From positions 62,001 through 126,000 of the forward strand of contig CATKZP010000001.1 of NCBI GenBank assembly GCA_949841355.1: a stretch of DNA of 64,000 nucleotides. The letters run 5' to 3'. Origin of the DNA: an uncultured Oscillospiraceae bacterium. GTDB taxonomy: Bacteria > Bacillota > Clostridia > Oscillospirales > Oscillospiraceae. Under the pieces are notes generated by a model that had not been told where the DNA came from, made no database searches, and saw nothing but the letters and a program-made list of their open reading frames with translations. How positions within the stretch are numbered: the stretch's first letter is position 1; every line of letters starts with the position of its first letter. The translations under genes and the position numbers were made by a program. Positions 53,290 to 59,983 of this stretch are shown piece after piece.

Positions 53290-53374
53290 GGTGCGGATGA
53301 CGGGACTCGAACCCGTACGGCCGTGGGCCACTAGCACCTCAAGCTAGCCAGTCTACCAGTTCCAGCACATCCGC
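53289..53374 (-). tRNA. tRNA-Leu (anticodon GAG)
   Basis: On the minus strand GCGGATG pairs with CATCCGC in the acceptor. The D-arm is TGGTAGACTGG, the anticodon loop reads CTTGAGGT (anticodon GAG), a long variable arm GTGGCCCACGGCCGTAC follows, and the T-arm is GGGTTCGAGTCCC. The 3' ACCA is encoded. The long variable arm is the class II leucine form. Confidence 0.95.
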
Positions 53375-53460
53375 ATATGGACGCCGGACGAACTTCCCCT
53401 CCGGCGAGAACAAGCAAATTATAATGCCGAAAAACTTTTTTGTCAAGAGAAAAAAAACTG

Positions 53461-53489
53461 TTGACAATTGGCACGTATCATGGTAGTAT
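53461..53489 (+). promoter_or_regulatory. Promoter of tRNA-Leu(CAG)
   Basis: TTGACA (53461-53466), 17 bases and TAGTAT (53484-53489) lie 30 bases upstream of the tRNA. Confidence 0.8.
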
Positions 53490-53519
53490 TTATTTCGCGC
53501 TGAACGTCAGTTGCAAGAT

Positions 53520-53606
53520 GCGCGAGTGGTGGAATTGGTAGACTCGCTGGCTTCAGGTGCCAGTGCTCGCAAGGGCGTGCGGGTTCGACTCCCGCCTCGC
53601 GCACCA
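53520..53606 (+). tRNA. tRNA-Leu (anticodon CAG)
   Basis: Acceptor GCGCGAG pairs with CTCGCGC. The D-arm is TTGGTAGACTCG, the anticodon loop CTTCAGGT gives CAG, and a long variable arm and T-arm GGGTTCGACTCCC follow. CCA is encoded. It is a class II leucine tRNA, diverging from the GAG isoacceptor. Confidence 0.95.
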
Positions 53607-53609
53607 AAA

Positions 53610-53638
53610 AGAGAGACACGCTTACAGCGTGCCTCTCT
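53610..53638 (+). terminator. Terminator after tRNA-Leu(CAG)
   Basis: A stem of AGAGAG-A-CACGC with GCGTG-C-CTCTCT and loop TTACA is followed by six T residues. Confidence 0.85.
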
Positions 53639-53702
53639 TTTTTGATTTTATGGCGAGCCGCTCCGCCGGCCGCCTATTTCTTGAGATACAGAGGATAGCG
53701 CA

Positions 53703-54632
53703 ATGGAGAAACAGACCATTACCATCGGCCTTCCCCGGGCCCTGCTGTACTACCGCTATTACGCGCTGTGGCGCACCTTCTTCCAGGAGCTGGGCATGGA
53801 GGTGGCCGTCAGCGGCCCCACCGACCGGGACATCCTGGAGCGGGGCACCGCCCTGGCCATCGACGAGGCGTGCCTGTCCCTGAAAATCTACCTGGGCCAC
53901 GTGGCGGCTCTGGTGGGGCGGTGCGACTATATCCTGGTGCCCCGGGTGAGCAACTTCGGGCGGCACCGAAGCATGTGCACCCGCTTTGAGTCCACCCCCG
54001 ACCTGGTGCGCAGCGTGTTCCGCAATTCGGGACAGGAATTTTTGTCCTATGAGGTGGACGAGGAGCAAAAGAAGGATGAGGCCGCCGCCTTTTTGGAGCT
54101 GGGCCGCGCCCTGGGGCGCTCCCCGAAGGACGTACGGCGGGCCTATAAGCTGGCCAAGAAGGCCCAGGCCGCCCACTACAAGGCCCGGGTGCAGAAGTAT
54201 GAGCAGCAGTACCGGCGCAGCGGCCTCAAGGTGCTCATCGCCGCCCACAGCTATGTCATCGAGGACCCGTATATGGGCAGGCCGGTCACCGATTACCTCA
54301 AGCGGGTGGGGGTTATCCCCCTGCGGGCGGACATGGTGGACCGGGACGGGGCGCTCAAGCACAGCCGGGAGCTGTCCTCCACCTGCAAGTGGGAGATCAG
54401 CCGGGAGATTCTGGGCGGCATCGCCATGCACCGCGGCGACGTGGACGGCGTCATCCTGCTCAGCGCCTTCCCCTGCGGCCCCGACGCCATGGTCAACGAG
54501 CTCATCGCCCGCCGGGTCAAGGGCGTGCCCATGCTCAACCTGGTGCTGGACAGCCAGAGCGGCACCGCCGGGGTGGAGACCCGGCTGGAGAGCTTCATCG
54601 ACATCATCCGCTTTCAGGAGGGCAAGCTGTAA
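53703..54632 (+). CDS. 2-hydroxyacyl-CoA dehydratase-like protein (DUF2229 type), subunit 1
   Basis: This 309-residue protein reads ITIGLPRALLYYRYYALWRTFFQELGMEVAVSGPTDRDILERG. Conserved-type Cys lie in DEACLSLKIYLGHV, HRSMCTRFES, SSTCKWEIS and AFPCGPDAM. These are features of the CoA-substrate-specific activase-associated (DUF2229 / 2-hydroxyglutaryl-CoA dehydratase D-like) family, whose Cys residues bind Fe-S clusters. The next gene starts within its stop codon (TAATG). Substrate unknown. Confidence 0.82.
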   Translation: MEKQTITIGLPRALLYYRYYALWRTFFQELGMEVAVSGPTDRDILERGTALAIDEACLSLKIYLGHVAALVGRCDYILVPRVSNFGRHRSMCTRFESTPDLVRSVFRNSGQEFLSYEVDEEQKKDEAAAFLELGRALGRSPKDVRRAYKLAKKAQAAHYKARVQKYEQQYRRSGLKVLIAAHSYVIEDPYMGRPVTDYLKRVGVIPLRADMVDRDGALKHSRELSSTCKWEISREILGGIAMHRGDVDGVILLSAFPCGPDAMVNELIARRVKGVPMLNLVLDSQSGTAGVETRLESFIDIIRFQEGKL

Positions 54633-55711
54633 TGTCAGAGATTAAAACGAGAAACGTCTCCTTCCCCCGGTACGCGGAGTATAACTGCGCCTTTAAATAC
54701 ATCGTGGAGCAGGCCCTGGGCTGCAAGTATGTCATGCCTCCCGCCCTCACCAAGCACACCATGGAGCTGGGCACCAAATACAGCCCCGACTTCGTGTGCA
54801 CGCCCTTCAAGACCATGCTGGGCAGCATGATCGAGGCGCTGGAGGCCGGGGCGGACACCCTGCTGATGACCCACGGCCTGTGCCGCCTGGGGTACTACGG
54901 GGAGCTGCTGGAGCAGATCCTGCGGGATCTGGGCTACCAGTTCGAGTTCATCAACCTGTCGGAATACGACATGTCCAAGAAAAAGGAGTATATCCGCATC
55001 GTGCGCCGCTTCAACCCCAGGGTGAATTACGCCCGCTTCCTGGTCCAGTTCATGGAGGGGCTGCGGATGACGGAGTACGTGGACGAGATCACCTGCGAGT
55101 ACTACAAAAACTGCGGCTTCGGCCCCTCCGACGGCCAGTACCGGCGGGCCTATCAGGACTTCCTCACCGCCATGTATACCGCCCAGGGCCGCGCCGACGT
55201 GGAGGCGGGCTACCGCGCCGCCAAGCGCGCGCTCCAATCCATCCCCCTCAGCAAGCCCCAGCGGCCCCTGCGGGTGGGCATCGTGGGGGAGTTCTACACC
55301 GCTATGGACGCCTTCTCCAACCTGGAGGTGGAGCAGAAGCTGGCGGACATGGGGGTGGAGGTCCACCGCTGGATGAACGTCACCAACCAGTTCCTGCGCT
55401 ACGGCAGCGGCCAGAAGAACCTGCGGGTGAAGGTGCGGGATCTGTGCCAATACGAAATGGGCCCCACCTCCACCGCCAACATCTGGTACGCCCGGGAGTG
55501 CGCCGAGCGGGGCTACGACGGGCTGGTGCACATCAAGTCCGCCGGCTGCACCCCGGAGATCGACGTGATGCCCGTGCTGCAAAACATCAGCGCGGACTAC
55601 AAAATCCCGGTGCTCTACCTCACCTATGACGCCCAGACCAGCGACGTGGGGCTCATGACCCGGCTGGAAGCGTTTTACGACATGATCGACATGAGAAAGA
55701 AGGTACTCTGA
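54632..55711 (+). CDS. 2-hydroxyacyl-CoA dehydratase-like protein, subunit 2
   Basis: This 359-residue protein has conserved-type motifs TMELGTKYSPDFVCTPFKTMLGSMIEALEAGADTLLMTHGLCRLGYYGE, PLRVGIVGEFYTAMDAFSNLEVEQKL and VHIKSAGCTPEIDVMPVLQNISADYKIPVLYLTYDAQTSDVGLMTRLEAF. The last is the strong signature of the 2-hydroxyglutaryl-CoA dehydratase-like superfamily (also seen in double-cubane cluster proteins). It starts by TAATG overlap and is followed one base later by the activase. No acyl-CoA pathway genes are beside it. Confidence 0.85.
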   Translation: MSEIKTRNVSFPRYAEYNCAFKYIVEQALGCKYVMPPALTKHTMELGTKYSPDFVCTPFKTMLGSMIEALEAGADTLLMTHGLCRLGYYGELLEQILRDLGYQFEFINLSEYDMSKKKEYIRIVRRFNPRVNYARFLVQFMEGLRMTEYVDEITCEYYKNCGFGPSDGQYRRAYQDFLTAMYTAQGRADVEAGYRAAKRALQSIPLSKPQRPLRVGIVGEFYTAMDAFSNLEVEQKLADMGVEVHRWMNVTNQFLRYGSGQKNLRVKVRDLCQYEMGPTSTANIWYARECAERGYDGLVHIKSAGCTPEIDVMPVLQNISADYKIPVLYLTYDAQTSDVGLMTRLEAFYDMIDMRKKVL

Positions 55712-55712
55712 T

Positions 55713-56663
55713 TTGGAACACGCGTATTTAGGCGTCGATGTGGGCTCCATCTCCACCAAGGGCGTCATCATCGACAAGAAGAACAACGTTCTGGCCAGCC
55801 AGTATATCTGGACCCAGGGGGACCCCATCGGCGCGGTGAAGGAGCTGGTGCGCCTGCTGGAGGGCCAGTTCGACAAGGACCGCTATCAGATCGTGGCCAC
55901 CGGCACCACCGGCTCCGCCCGGAAGCTGGTGGGGGTCATCCTGGGGGCCACCATGGTGAAAAACGAGATCACCGCCCACGCCGTGGGCACCACCACCTTC
56001 TACCCCGACGTGCGCACCATTCTGGAGATCGGCGGGCAGGACTCCAAGATCATCCTGGTGGAAAACGGCGTGGCCGTGGATTACGCCATGAACACCCTGT
56101 GCGCCGCGGGCACCGGGGCCTTCCTGTCCAGCCAGGCCAAGCGCCTGGGCATTGAGGTGGAGGAGATTGGCGACTACGCCCTGCGCTCCACCCACCCCAC
56201 CCCCATCGCCGCCCGGTGCACCGTGTTCGCGGAGTCGGACCTGGTGCACAAGATCCAGATGGGCCACCCCCGGGAGGACATCATCGCCGGCGTCTGCAAC
56301 GCGGTGGCGGCCAACTACCTCAACAACGTGGGCAAGGGCAAGAAGATCGTCTCCCCGGTGGTGTTCCAGGGCGGCGTGAGCAAAAACAAGGGCGTGGTAG
56401 CCGCCTTTGAGCGCGCCCTGGGCTGTCCGGTAATCGTGGACCCCAACGGCCACCTGATGGGGGCGCTGGGCGTGGCCATCCTGGCCCGGCGGGGCAGCGG
56501 ACGGCAGAACTTTGACTTCGCCGTGGAGAACATGGAGTTCCGCACCCGGGAGGCCGGCTGCGGCGGCTGCTCCAACAACTGTGAGATCATCTGCGTGTAC
56601 CGGGGCTCGGAGCTCATCGACGCCTGGGGCAACCGCTGCGAGCGGGGCGCGCGGACGCACTGA
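55713..56663 (+). CDS. BadF/BadG/HgdC-type ATPase activase
   Basis: This 316-residue ASKHA-fold ATPase starts at a TTG nine bases after AAGG. It reads LGVDVGSISTKGVIIDKKN, TILEIGGQDSKIILVENG, NTLCAAGTGAFLSSQAKRL and the late GGVSKNKGVVAAFERALG. C130 and C169 match the positions that hold the bridging Fe-S cluster in HgdC dimers. A C-terminal CGGCSNNCE motif is an addition seen in this subgroup. It should drive ATP-dependent electron transfer to the two proteins encoded before it. Confidence 0.92.
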   Translation: MEHAYLGVDVGSISTKGVIIDKKNNVLASQYIWTQGDPIGAVKELVRLLEGQFDKDRYQIVATGTTGSARKLVGVILGATMVKNEITAHAVGTTTFYPDVRTILEIGGQDSKIILVENGVAVDYAMNTLCAAGTGAFLSSQAKRLGIEVEEIGDYALRSTHPTPIAARCTVFAESDLVHKIQMGHPREDIIAGVCNAVAANYLNNVGKGKKIVSPVVFQGGVSKNKGVVAAFERALGCPVIVDPNGHLMGALGVAILARRGSGRQNFDFAVENMEFRTREAGCGGCSNNCEIICVYRGSELIDAWGNRCERGARTH

Positions 56664-56668
56664 AAAAA

Positions 56669-56698
56669 GAGGGCCGGACGCTTTCGCGTCCGGCCCTC
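56669..56698. terminator. Bidirectional terminator between the activase and surface-protein genes
   Basis: A perfect 13-bp stem GAGGGCCGGACGC and complement with loop TTTC is followed by TTTTTT on the minus strand. It ends the converging surface-protein gene. Confidence 0.85.
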
Positions 56699-56727
56699 TC
56701 GCCGGTTTAGGTCTTTACCGCGCCGGG

Positions 56728-58707
56728 TCAGGCCGCCTCGTTCTCAGAGGGAGCGGCGTACTCCTCCCCGAAGAACTCAGCCAGCACCTCGTCGCAGTTG
56801 AGCACGGCCTCGTCATCATCGCCGCTCAGGCTGGCCAGGCCGGCCGCCGCCACGGCGTTGGTGCCGAACGCCTGGGCGAAGTTGTTCAGGAACTCCCGCA
56901 CCGCGCCCACGGTGACCAGCTCGTCGGGCTGGAAGGTACCGTCCTCATTGGCGAAGGCGATGCCATTCTGCTCGGCCCAGGCCAGGGCCAGGATGAAGGG
57001 ATGGTCCTCGGGCACATCCTCAAAGGCGCACACGCCGTCGCTCTCAGGCTCGCCCTCGTGCCGCCACAGGTAGTCCAGGAACTCCGCGCGGGTCACAGGG
57101 CCGGCGGCCAGAGGCACGGCGGGCTCGTCGATCTCAGTGCCGGTACCGGTGTCGCCGCCGTCGGGGATTTCCACCGCGGGGATCGCCTCCCAACGGGCCA
57201 CCAGGATGAGCGTACCGGTGACGGTGCCGGTCTCAGGGTCAAAGTTCTCGCCGTCCACCTGCCAGCCCACGAAGTTATAGCCGGGACGCGCGGGGATTTC
57301 GCCCTCGAACATGGGGACAGCGCTCTTATTCTCCACCTCGTACTTCTGGCTGTCAAACAGAGAGCCGTCCGCGCCGTCGGTGTACTCCACGTTGAAATAC
57401 TTGTCATGGGCGGCCTTCAGCAGCAACTGGCCAGCGTATACACCATCTGCAAACGAACTTACATCTGAATACGGAGAATTTCCCGTTTCATTGCTCCAGC
57501 GCTGGCTGTTATCCCAATACCAGCCCGTGATGGGTTTGCCGTCCGCTCCCACCACGTTCATCAGCGCAGCCCCGGACAGCTTGAGGGTCGTTCCCTTCAC
57601 TTTATAGATGTCATCAGCATAGCTTGCAGCGGAGTTGTTATAGAACTCTCCGCCTGTCATCGTGAATTTTGCCTGATTGTTCAGGCAAAGACCGCCGCCA
57701 CCTAGGTTGGCATTGTTGCCGGTAACGCTGCCGCCTGTCATCGTGGCTTCGCTTCCGCCAGTAATAAACATACCGGCACCATTACGTCCTGCGGTATTGC
57801 CCGAAATCTCAGTGCCGTTCAGGTTCAGGGTGCCGTTGGTGATAAACACGCCGCCGCCATCAGTCGCTGTGTGATTGTCTTTGATGGCGCCACCATTCAG
57901 CGTCGCAAAGTTCCGATCCGCCGGAACATCCTGCTTATCCACTGGAGAGGTCGGAAGGACGTTGACAAATATGCCCGCGCCGCCCTGGCCGCTCTCATTG
58001 TTGGAAATCGTGCCATCGTTCATCGTAAAGCTCGACACAACATCAGAAGCAGTCGCACCCGCGTTCACCGACACGCCGCCGCCGGAATGTCCAGCGTAGT
58101 TGTCGTCGATCAGGCCGCCATTCATGGTAACAGTGCCGCCGGCAACATACACGCCGCCGCCGCTCTCCTCGGCATGATTGCCCTTGACCGCGCCGCTCTC
58201 TATGGTGAGGGAGCCGCCGCCGGTGACGGACACACCGCCGCCATGCCCGGGAGCGCCGCCAGGGACTTTTTCATGGTTTCCGCCAGTGACAGCGCCGGAT
58301 GTGTAAACATCATTGCCTTCAGCGTCCGTCTCAGTTTTGGCCGTGCTGTCCTTGATGGTCAGGTCGCCGCCTTTTACCTCAACTACAGCGTGCTCGGACT
58401 CCTTGTCATCGCCGTCGATGTTTTTGCCGTTCAGGTCGATGGTGACCTTACCGTCCTCGGCGTCAATGACGATGCTTTTGTTGGTTTCGTCTTCCCCGCG
58501 GACGACGTCACCCAAGAGCGTAACATTGCGGTTTCCCTGCTCGTCTGTGCTGGCGGAAATATCCTGCTTTTCACCAAACAGCCCATTTTCTGTGCTGTCA
58601 ATCGCACCCTGCAGCTCGGTGAAGCTGGCCGCAAACGCGGGCGCGATCATCCCAAGGCACAGCACCAGCGACAGCGCAACCGCCAACATTTTGTTTAACT
58701 TCTTCAT
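56728..58707 (-). CDS. Secreted beta-helix surface protein with InlB-type and SLH-like regions
   Basis: This 659-residue protein starts MKKLNKMLAVALSLVLCLGMIAPAFA (signal peptide, cleavage after about 27). Residues about 160-370 contain repeated GGG-V-x-V/I, T-M-x-GG and I-x-x-N units of a right-handed beta-helix. Residues about 440-507 hold one InlB/Listeria-Bacteroides repeat (GYNFVGWQVDGENFDPETG and LVARWEA). Residues about 535-615 resemble an SLH wall-binding domain (TRAEFLDYLWRHEG, FEDVPEDHPFILALAWAEQNGI, TFQPDELVTVGAVREFL). A likely adhesin or wall protein. AAAGGGAG precedes the start. Its leader carries three c-di-GMP-I aptamers. Confidence 0.88.
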   Translation of the reverse strand: MKKLNKMLAVALSLVLCLGMIAPAFAASFTELQGAIDSTENGLFGEKQDISASTDEQGNRNVTLLGDVVRGEDETNKSIVIDAEDGKVTIDLNGKNIDGDDKESEHAVVEVKGGDLTIKDSTAKTETDAEGNDVYTSGAVTGGNHEKVPGGAPGHGGGVSVTGGGSLTIESGAVKGNHAEESGGGVYVAGGTVTMNGGLIDDNYAGHSGGGVSVNAGATASDVVSSFTMNDGTISNNESGQGGAGIFVNVLPTSPVDKQDVPADRNFATLNGGAIKDNHTATDGGGVFITNGTLNLNGTEISGNTAGRNGAGMFITGGSEATMTGGSVTGNNANLGGGGLCLNNQAKFTMTGGEFYNNSAASYADDIYKVKGTTLKLSGAALMNVVGADGKPITGWYWDNSQRWSNETGNSPYSDVSSFADGVYAGQLLLKAAHDKYFNVEYTDGADGSLFDSQKYEVENKSAVPMFEGEIPARPGYNFVGWQVDGENFDPETGTVTGTLILVARWEAIPAVEIPDGGDTGTGTEIDEPAVPLAAGPVTRAEFLDYLWRHEGEPESDGVCAFEDVPEDHPFILALAWAEQNGIAFANEDGTFQPDELVTVGAVREFLNNFAQAFGTNAVAAAGLASLSGDDDEAVLNCDEVLAEFFGEEYAAPSENEAA

Positions 58708-58733
58708 TTTTCTACTCCCTTTCTTTGCTTTTT

Positions 58734-58750
58734 CGGACGCAAAGGGTCCG
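58734..58750 (-). promoter_or_regulatory. Riboswitch expression-platform hairpin
   Basis: On the minus strand CGGAC-CCTTTGC-GTCCG forms a 5-bp hairpin between the third aptamer and the ribosome binding site. Its segment CTTTGCGTC is the exact complement of GACGCAAAG in the cores of aptamers 2 and 3. Its CCCTTTGC can also pair with GCAAAG and AAAGGG around the downstream Shine-Dalgarno. This gives three exclusive states for one short segment. Confidence 0.6.
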
Positions 58751-58835
58751 GCAGCCGAACGAGCATAGCGCGGCACCACGCGTACCGCACCGCAGCCTCT
58801 GGCTTTGCGTCTCAGCGTTTCCGCTGATTTGCGTT
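58751..58835 (-). ncRNA. c-di-GMP-I (GEMM) riboswitch aptamer 3
   Basis: On the minus strand GCAAATC, a stem CAGCG-GAAA-CGCTG, then GAGACGCAAAGCCAGAG, a long P3 stem closed by GAG/CTC, and CGTTCGGCTGCC. The order GCAAAnC / GNRA-capped stem / GACGCAAAGCC is the c-di-GMP-I core. The 3' part is shorter than the classical GGTAGCCGGGTTGCC, so a variant class is possible. Confidence 0.72.
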
Positions 58836-58906
58836 GCAGCCGAACGAGCGTGGGGTATCCCCCGGCGCCTCTGGCTTTGCGTCCCATCGTTTCCAATGGT
58901 TTGCCA
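58834..58906 (-). ncRNA. c-di-GMP-I (GEMM) riboswitch aptamer 2
   Basis: On the minus strand TGGCAAACC, a stem CCATTG-GAAA-CGATGG, then GACGCAAAGCCAGAGG, a P3 stem with GGGG/CCCC around GATA, closed by GAG/CTC, and CGTTCGGCTGC. It is closely similar to aptamer 3 and separated from it by almost nothing. Confidence 0.78.
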
Positions 58907-58907
58907 A

Positions 58908-59000
58908 AATCGCAACCCGGCCAACGTAGCATCGGAAAGGATTTCCGTTACCTTAGTCCCGTAGCTTTGCAGTCCCACAGTTTCCCGTGGTTTGCCAAGC
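58908..59000 (-). ncRNA. c-di-GMP-I (GEMM) riboswitch aptamer 1
   Basis: On the minus strand TTGGCAAACC, a stem CCACG-GGAAA-CTGTGG, then GACTGCAAAGCTACGGGACTAAGG, a P3 stem, and TACGTTGGCCGGGTTGC. This is the best match to the classical clostridial c-di-GMP-I consensus (GCAAAGCTA-GGG-CTAAGG and GGCCGGGTTGC). One extra base (T) sits in GACTGCAAAG relative to GACGCAAAG. Confidence 0.82.
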
Positions 59001-59012
59001 GCCGCTTTCCGT

Positions 59013-59072
59013 TCACCCCGCCGCCGTCGGCTTTCCGGCGGCAGGTCCCTTCTCGGGAGGCTTATCGCCCAT
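59013..59072 (-). CDS. Possible 19-residue leader peptide
   Basis: A short frame MGDKPPEKGPAAGKPTAAG follows a very strong ribosome binding site (AAAGGAGGGGCGGAT). It ends 13 bases before the first aptamer. It lies in the same transcript as the riboswitches, downstream of the promoter at 59155-59183. It may be a real small protein, a translation-coupling leader, or the remnant of one. No homologue is recognised. Confidence 0.4.
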   Translation of the reverse strand: MGDKPPEKGPAAGKPTAAG

Positions 59073-59102
59073 ATCCGCCCCTCCTTTTTTGTAATCGCGG
59101 AT

Positions 59103-59148
59103 CATTTGTGCCGGAACGGCACAAATGGAAAGACACATGTGTCTTTCC
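59103..59148 (-). repeat. Two adjacent palindromes at the start of the surface-protein transcript
   Basis: A perfect 22-base palindrome (59127-59148, centre ACATGT) and a 10-bp stem hairpin CATTTGTGCC/GGCACAAATG with a five-base loop (59103-59127) share one base. They fall right at the predicted transcript start. They could be a repressor site, a 5' stabilising structure, or both. Confidence 0.6.
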
Positions 59149-59154
59149 CGTTTT

Positions 59155-59183
59155 ATTCTAGCACGCCCAGCAAGTAAAATCAA
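59155..59183 (-). promoter_or_regulatory. Promoter of the surface-protein transcript
   Basis: TTGATT (59178-59183), 17 bases and TAGAAT (59155-59160) on the minus strand. The predicted start near 59148 gives a leader of about 440 bases holding the palindromes, the short frame and three aptamers. Confidence 0.72.
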
Positions 59184-59228
59184 CCAAAAAATGAGTTCTT
59201 CAAAAAGAGCCGCGCCCCACCGCCCTCC

Positions 59229-59257
59229 TTGCATTTCCCCCGCTCTCCTGCTATAAT
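59229..59257 (+). promoter_or_regulatory. Promoter of the cytidylate-kinase-like gene
   Basis: TTGCAT (59229-59234), 17 bases and TATAAT (59252-59257), 62 bases before the start codon. Confidence 0.75.
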
Positions 59258-59319
59258 ATGGGTGTAGCGAACCATACGCGGGCGGCTCCGGCCGTCCGGC
59301 GGAAAAGGAGGGCTGTACC

Positions 59320-59937
59320 ATGAGCAAGCAGATCATCACCATCAGCCGGGAGTTCGGCTCCGGCGGCCGGTCCGTGGGCAAGCGGGTGGCCGAGCTGCTG
59401 AATGTGCCCTATTACGACAAAAAATTGGTGGAGCAGGTGGCGGTGGAGACCGGCTTCGACGAAAAATTCATTGAGCAAGAGGGGGAATACGCCTCCCCCT
59501 GGCAGTCCCTGCTGTCCTACGCCTTCCCCGGCGCGCGGCTGCGCCATCCCGTGAACAGCGGGCTGTCCACCGCCGACTTCCTGTGGGTCATTCAATGCCG
59601 GGTGATCCTGGACCTGGCGGAAAAGGGCCCGTGCGTCATCGTGGGCCGCTGCGCCGACTACATCCTGCGGGACCATCAGGACGTGCTCAACGTGTTCATC
59701 CACGCCCCCATCCCCTACCGGGCGGACCGGGTGGTGCGGCTGTACGGCGAGTCCGACCTGTCCCCGGAAAAGCGCCTGGAGGAAAAGGACAAGCGCCGCC
59801 GGGCCTATTACAAGCACTACGCCAACCGGGACTGGGGGATGAGCCAGAACTACCACCTGTCCCTGGATTCCAGCCTGGTGGGGGTGGAGCGCTGCGCTCA
59901 GCTCATCCTGGACGTGGCCCAGAACCCCGAGCGCTGA
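59320..59937 (+). CDS. Cytidylate kinase-like family protein
   Basis: This 205-residue protein reads MSKQIITISREFGSGGRSVGKRVAELLNVPYYDKKLVEQVAVETGF, with a modified P-loop (FGSGGRSVGKR). VIVGRCADYILRDHQDVLNVFIHAP and KRLEEKDKRRRAYYKHYANRDWG follow. This is the cytidylate-kinase-2 type common in Clostridia; the real substrate is not established. AAGGAGGGCTGTACC precedes the ATG. It stands alone between a divergent and a convergent gene. Confidence 0.9.
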   Translation: MSKQIITISREFGSGGRSVGKRVAELLNVPYYDKKLVEQVAVETGFDEKFIEQEGEYASPWQSLLSYAFPGARLRHPVNSGLSTADFLWVIQCRVILDLAEKGPCVIVGRCADYILRDHQDVLNVFIHAPIPYRADRVVRLYGESDLSPEKRLEEKDKRRRAYYKHYANRDWGMSQNYHLSLDSSLVGVERCAQLILDVAQNPER

Positions 59938-59950
59938 CAAGGCAAAAAAC

Positions 59951-59978
59951 GCCGCCCCGTCCAAACGGACGGGGCGGC
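59951..59978. terminator. Bidirectional terminator between kinase-like and Na/Pi genes
   Basis: A perfect 12-bp stem GCCGCCCCGTCC/GGACGGGGCGGC with loop AAAC. TTCCTTT follows on the plus strand and GTTTTTTG on the minus strand. Confidence 0.85.
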
Positions 59979-59983
59979 TTCCT

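Noticed and set aside
53289..53606. tRNA-Leu genes as an integration site for a mobile element
   Set aside because: Both genes are complete, no direct repeat of a tRNA end was seen nearby, and no integrase gene flanks them.
57700..58300. Repeated GGN-rich units as a tandem DNA repeat or CRISPR array
   Set aside because: The repetition is at protein level (beta-helix turns) with variable nucleotide sequence and spacing; no conserved direct repeat or spacer pattern exists.
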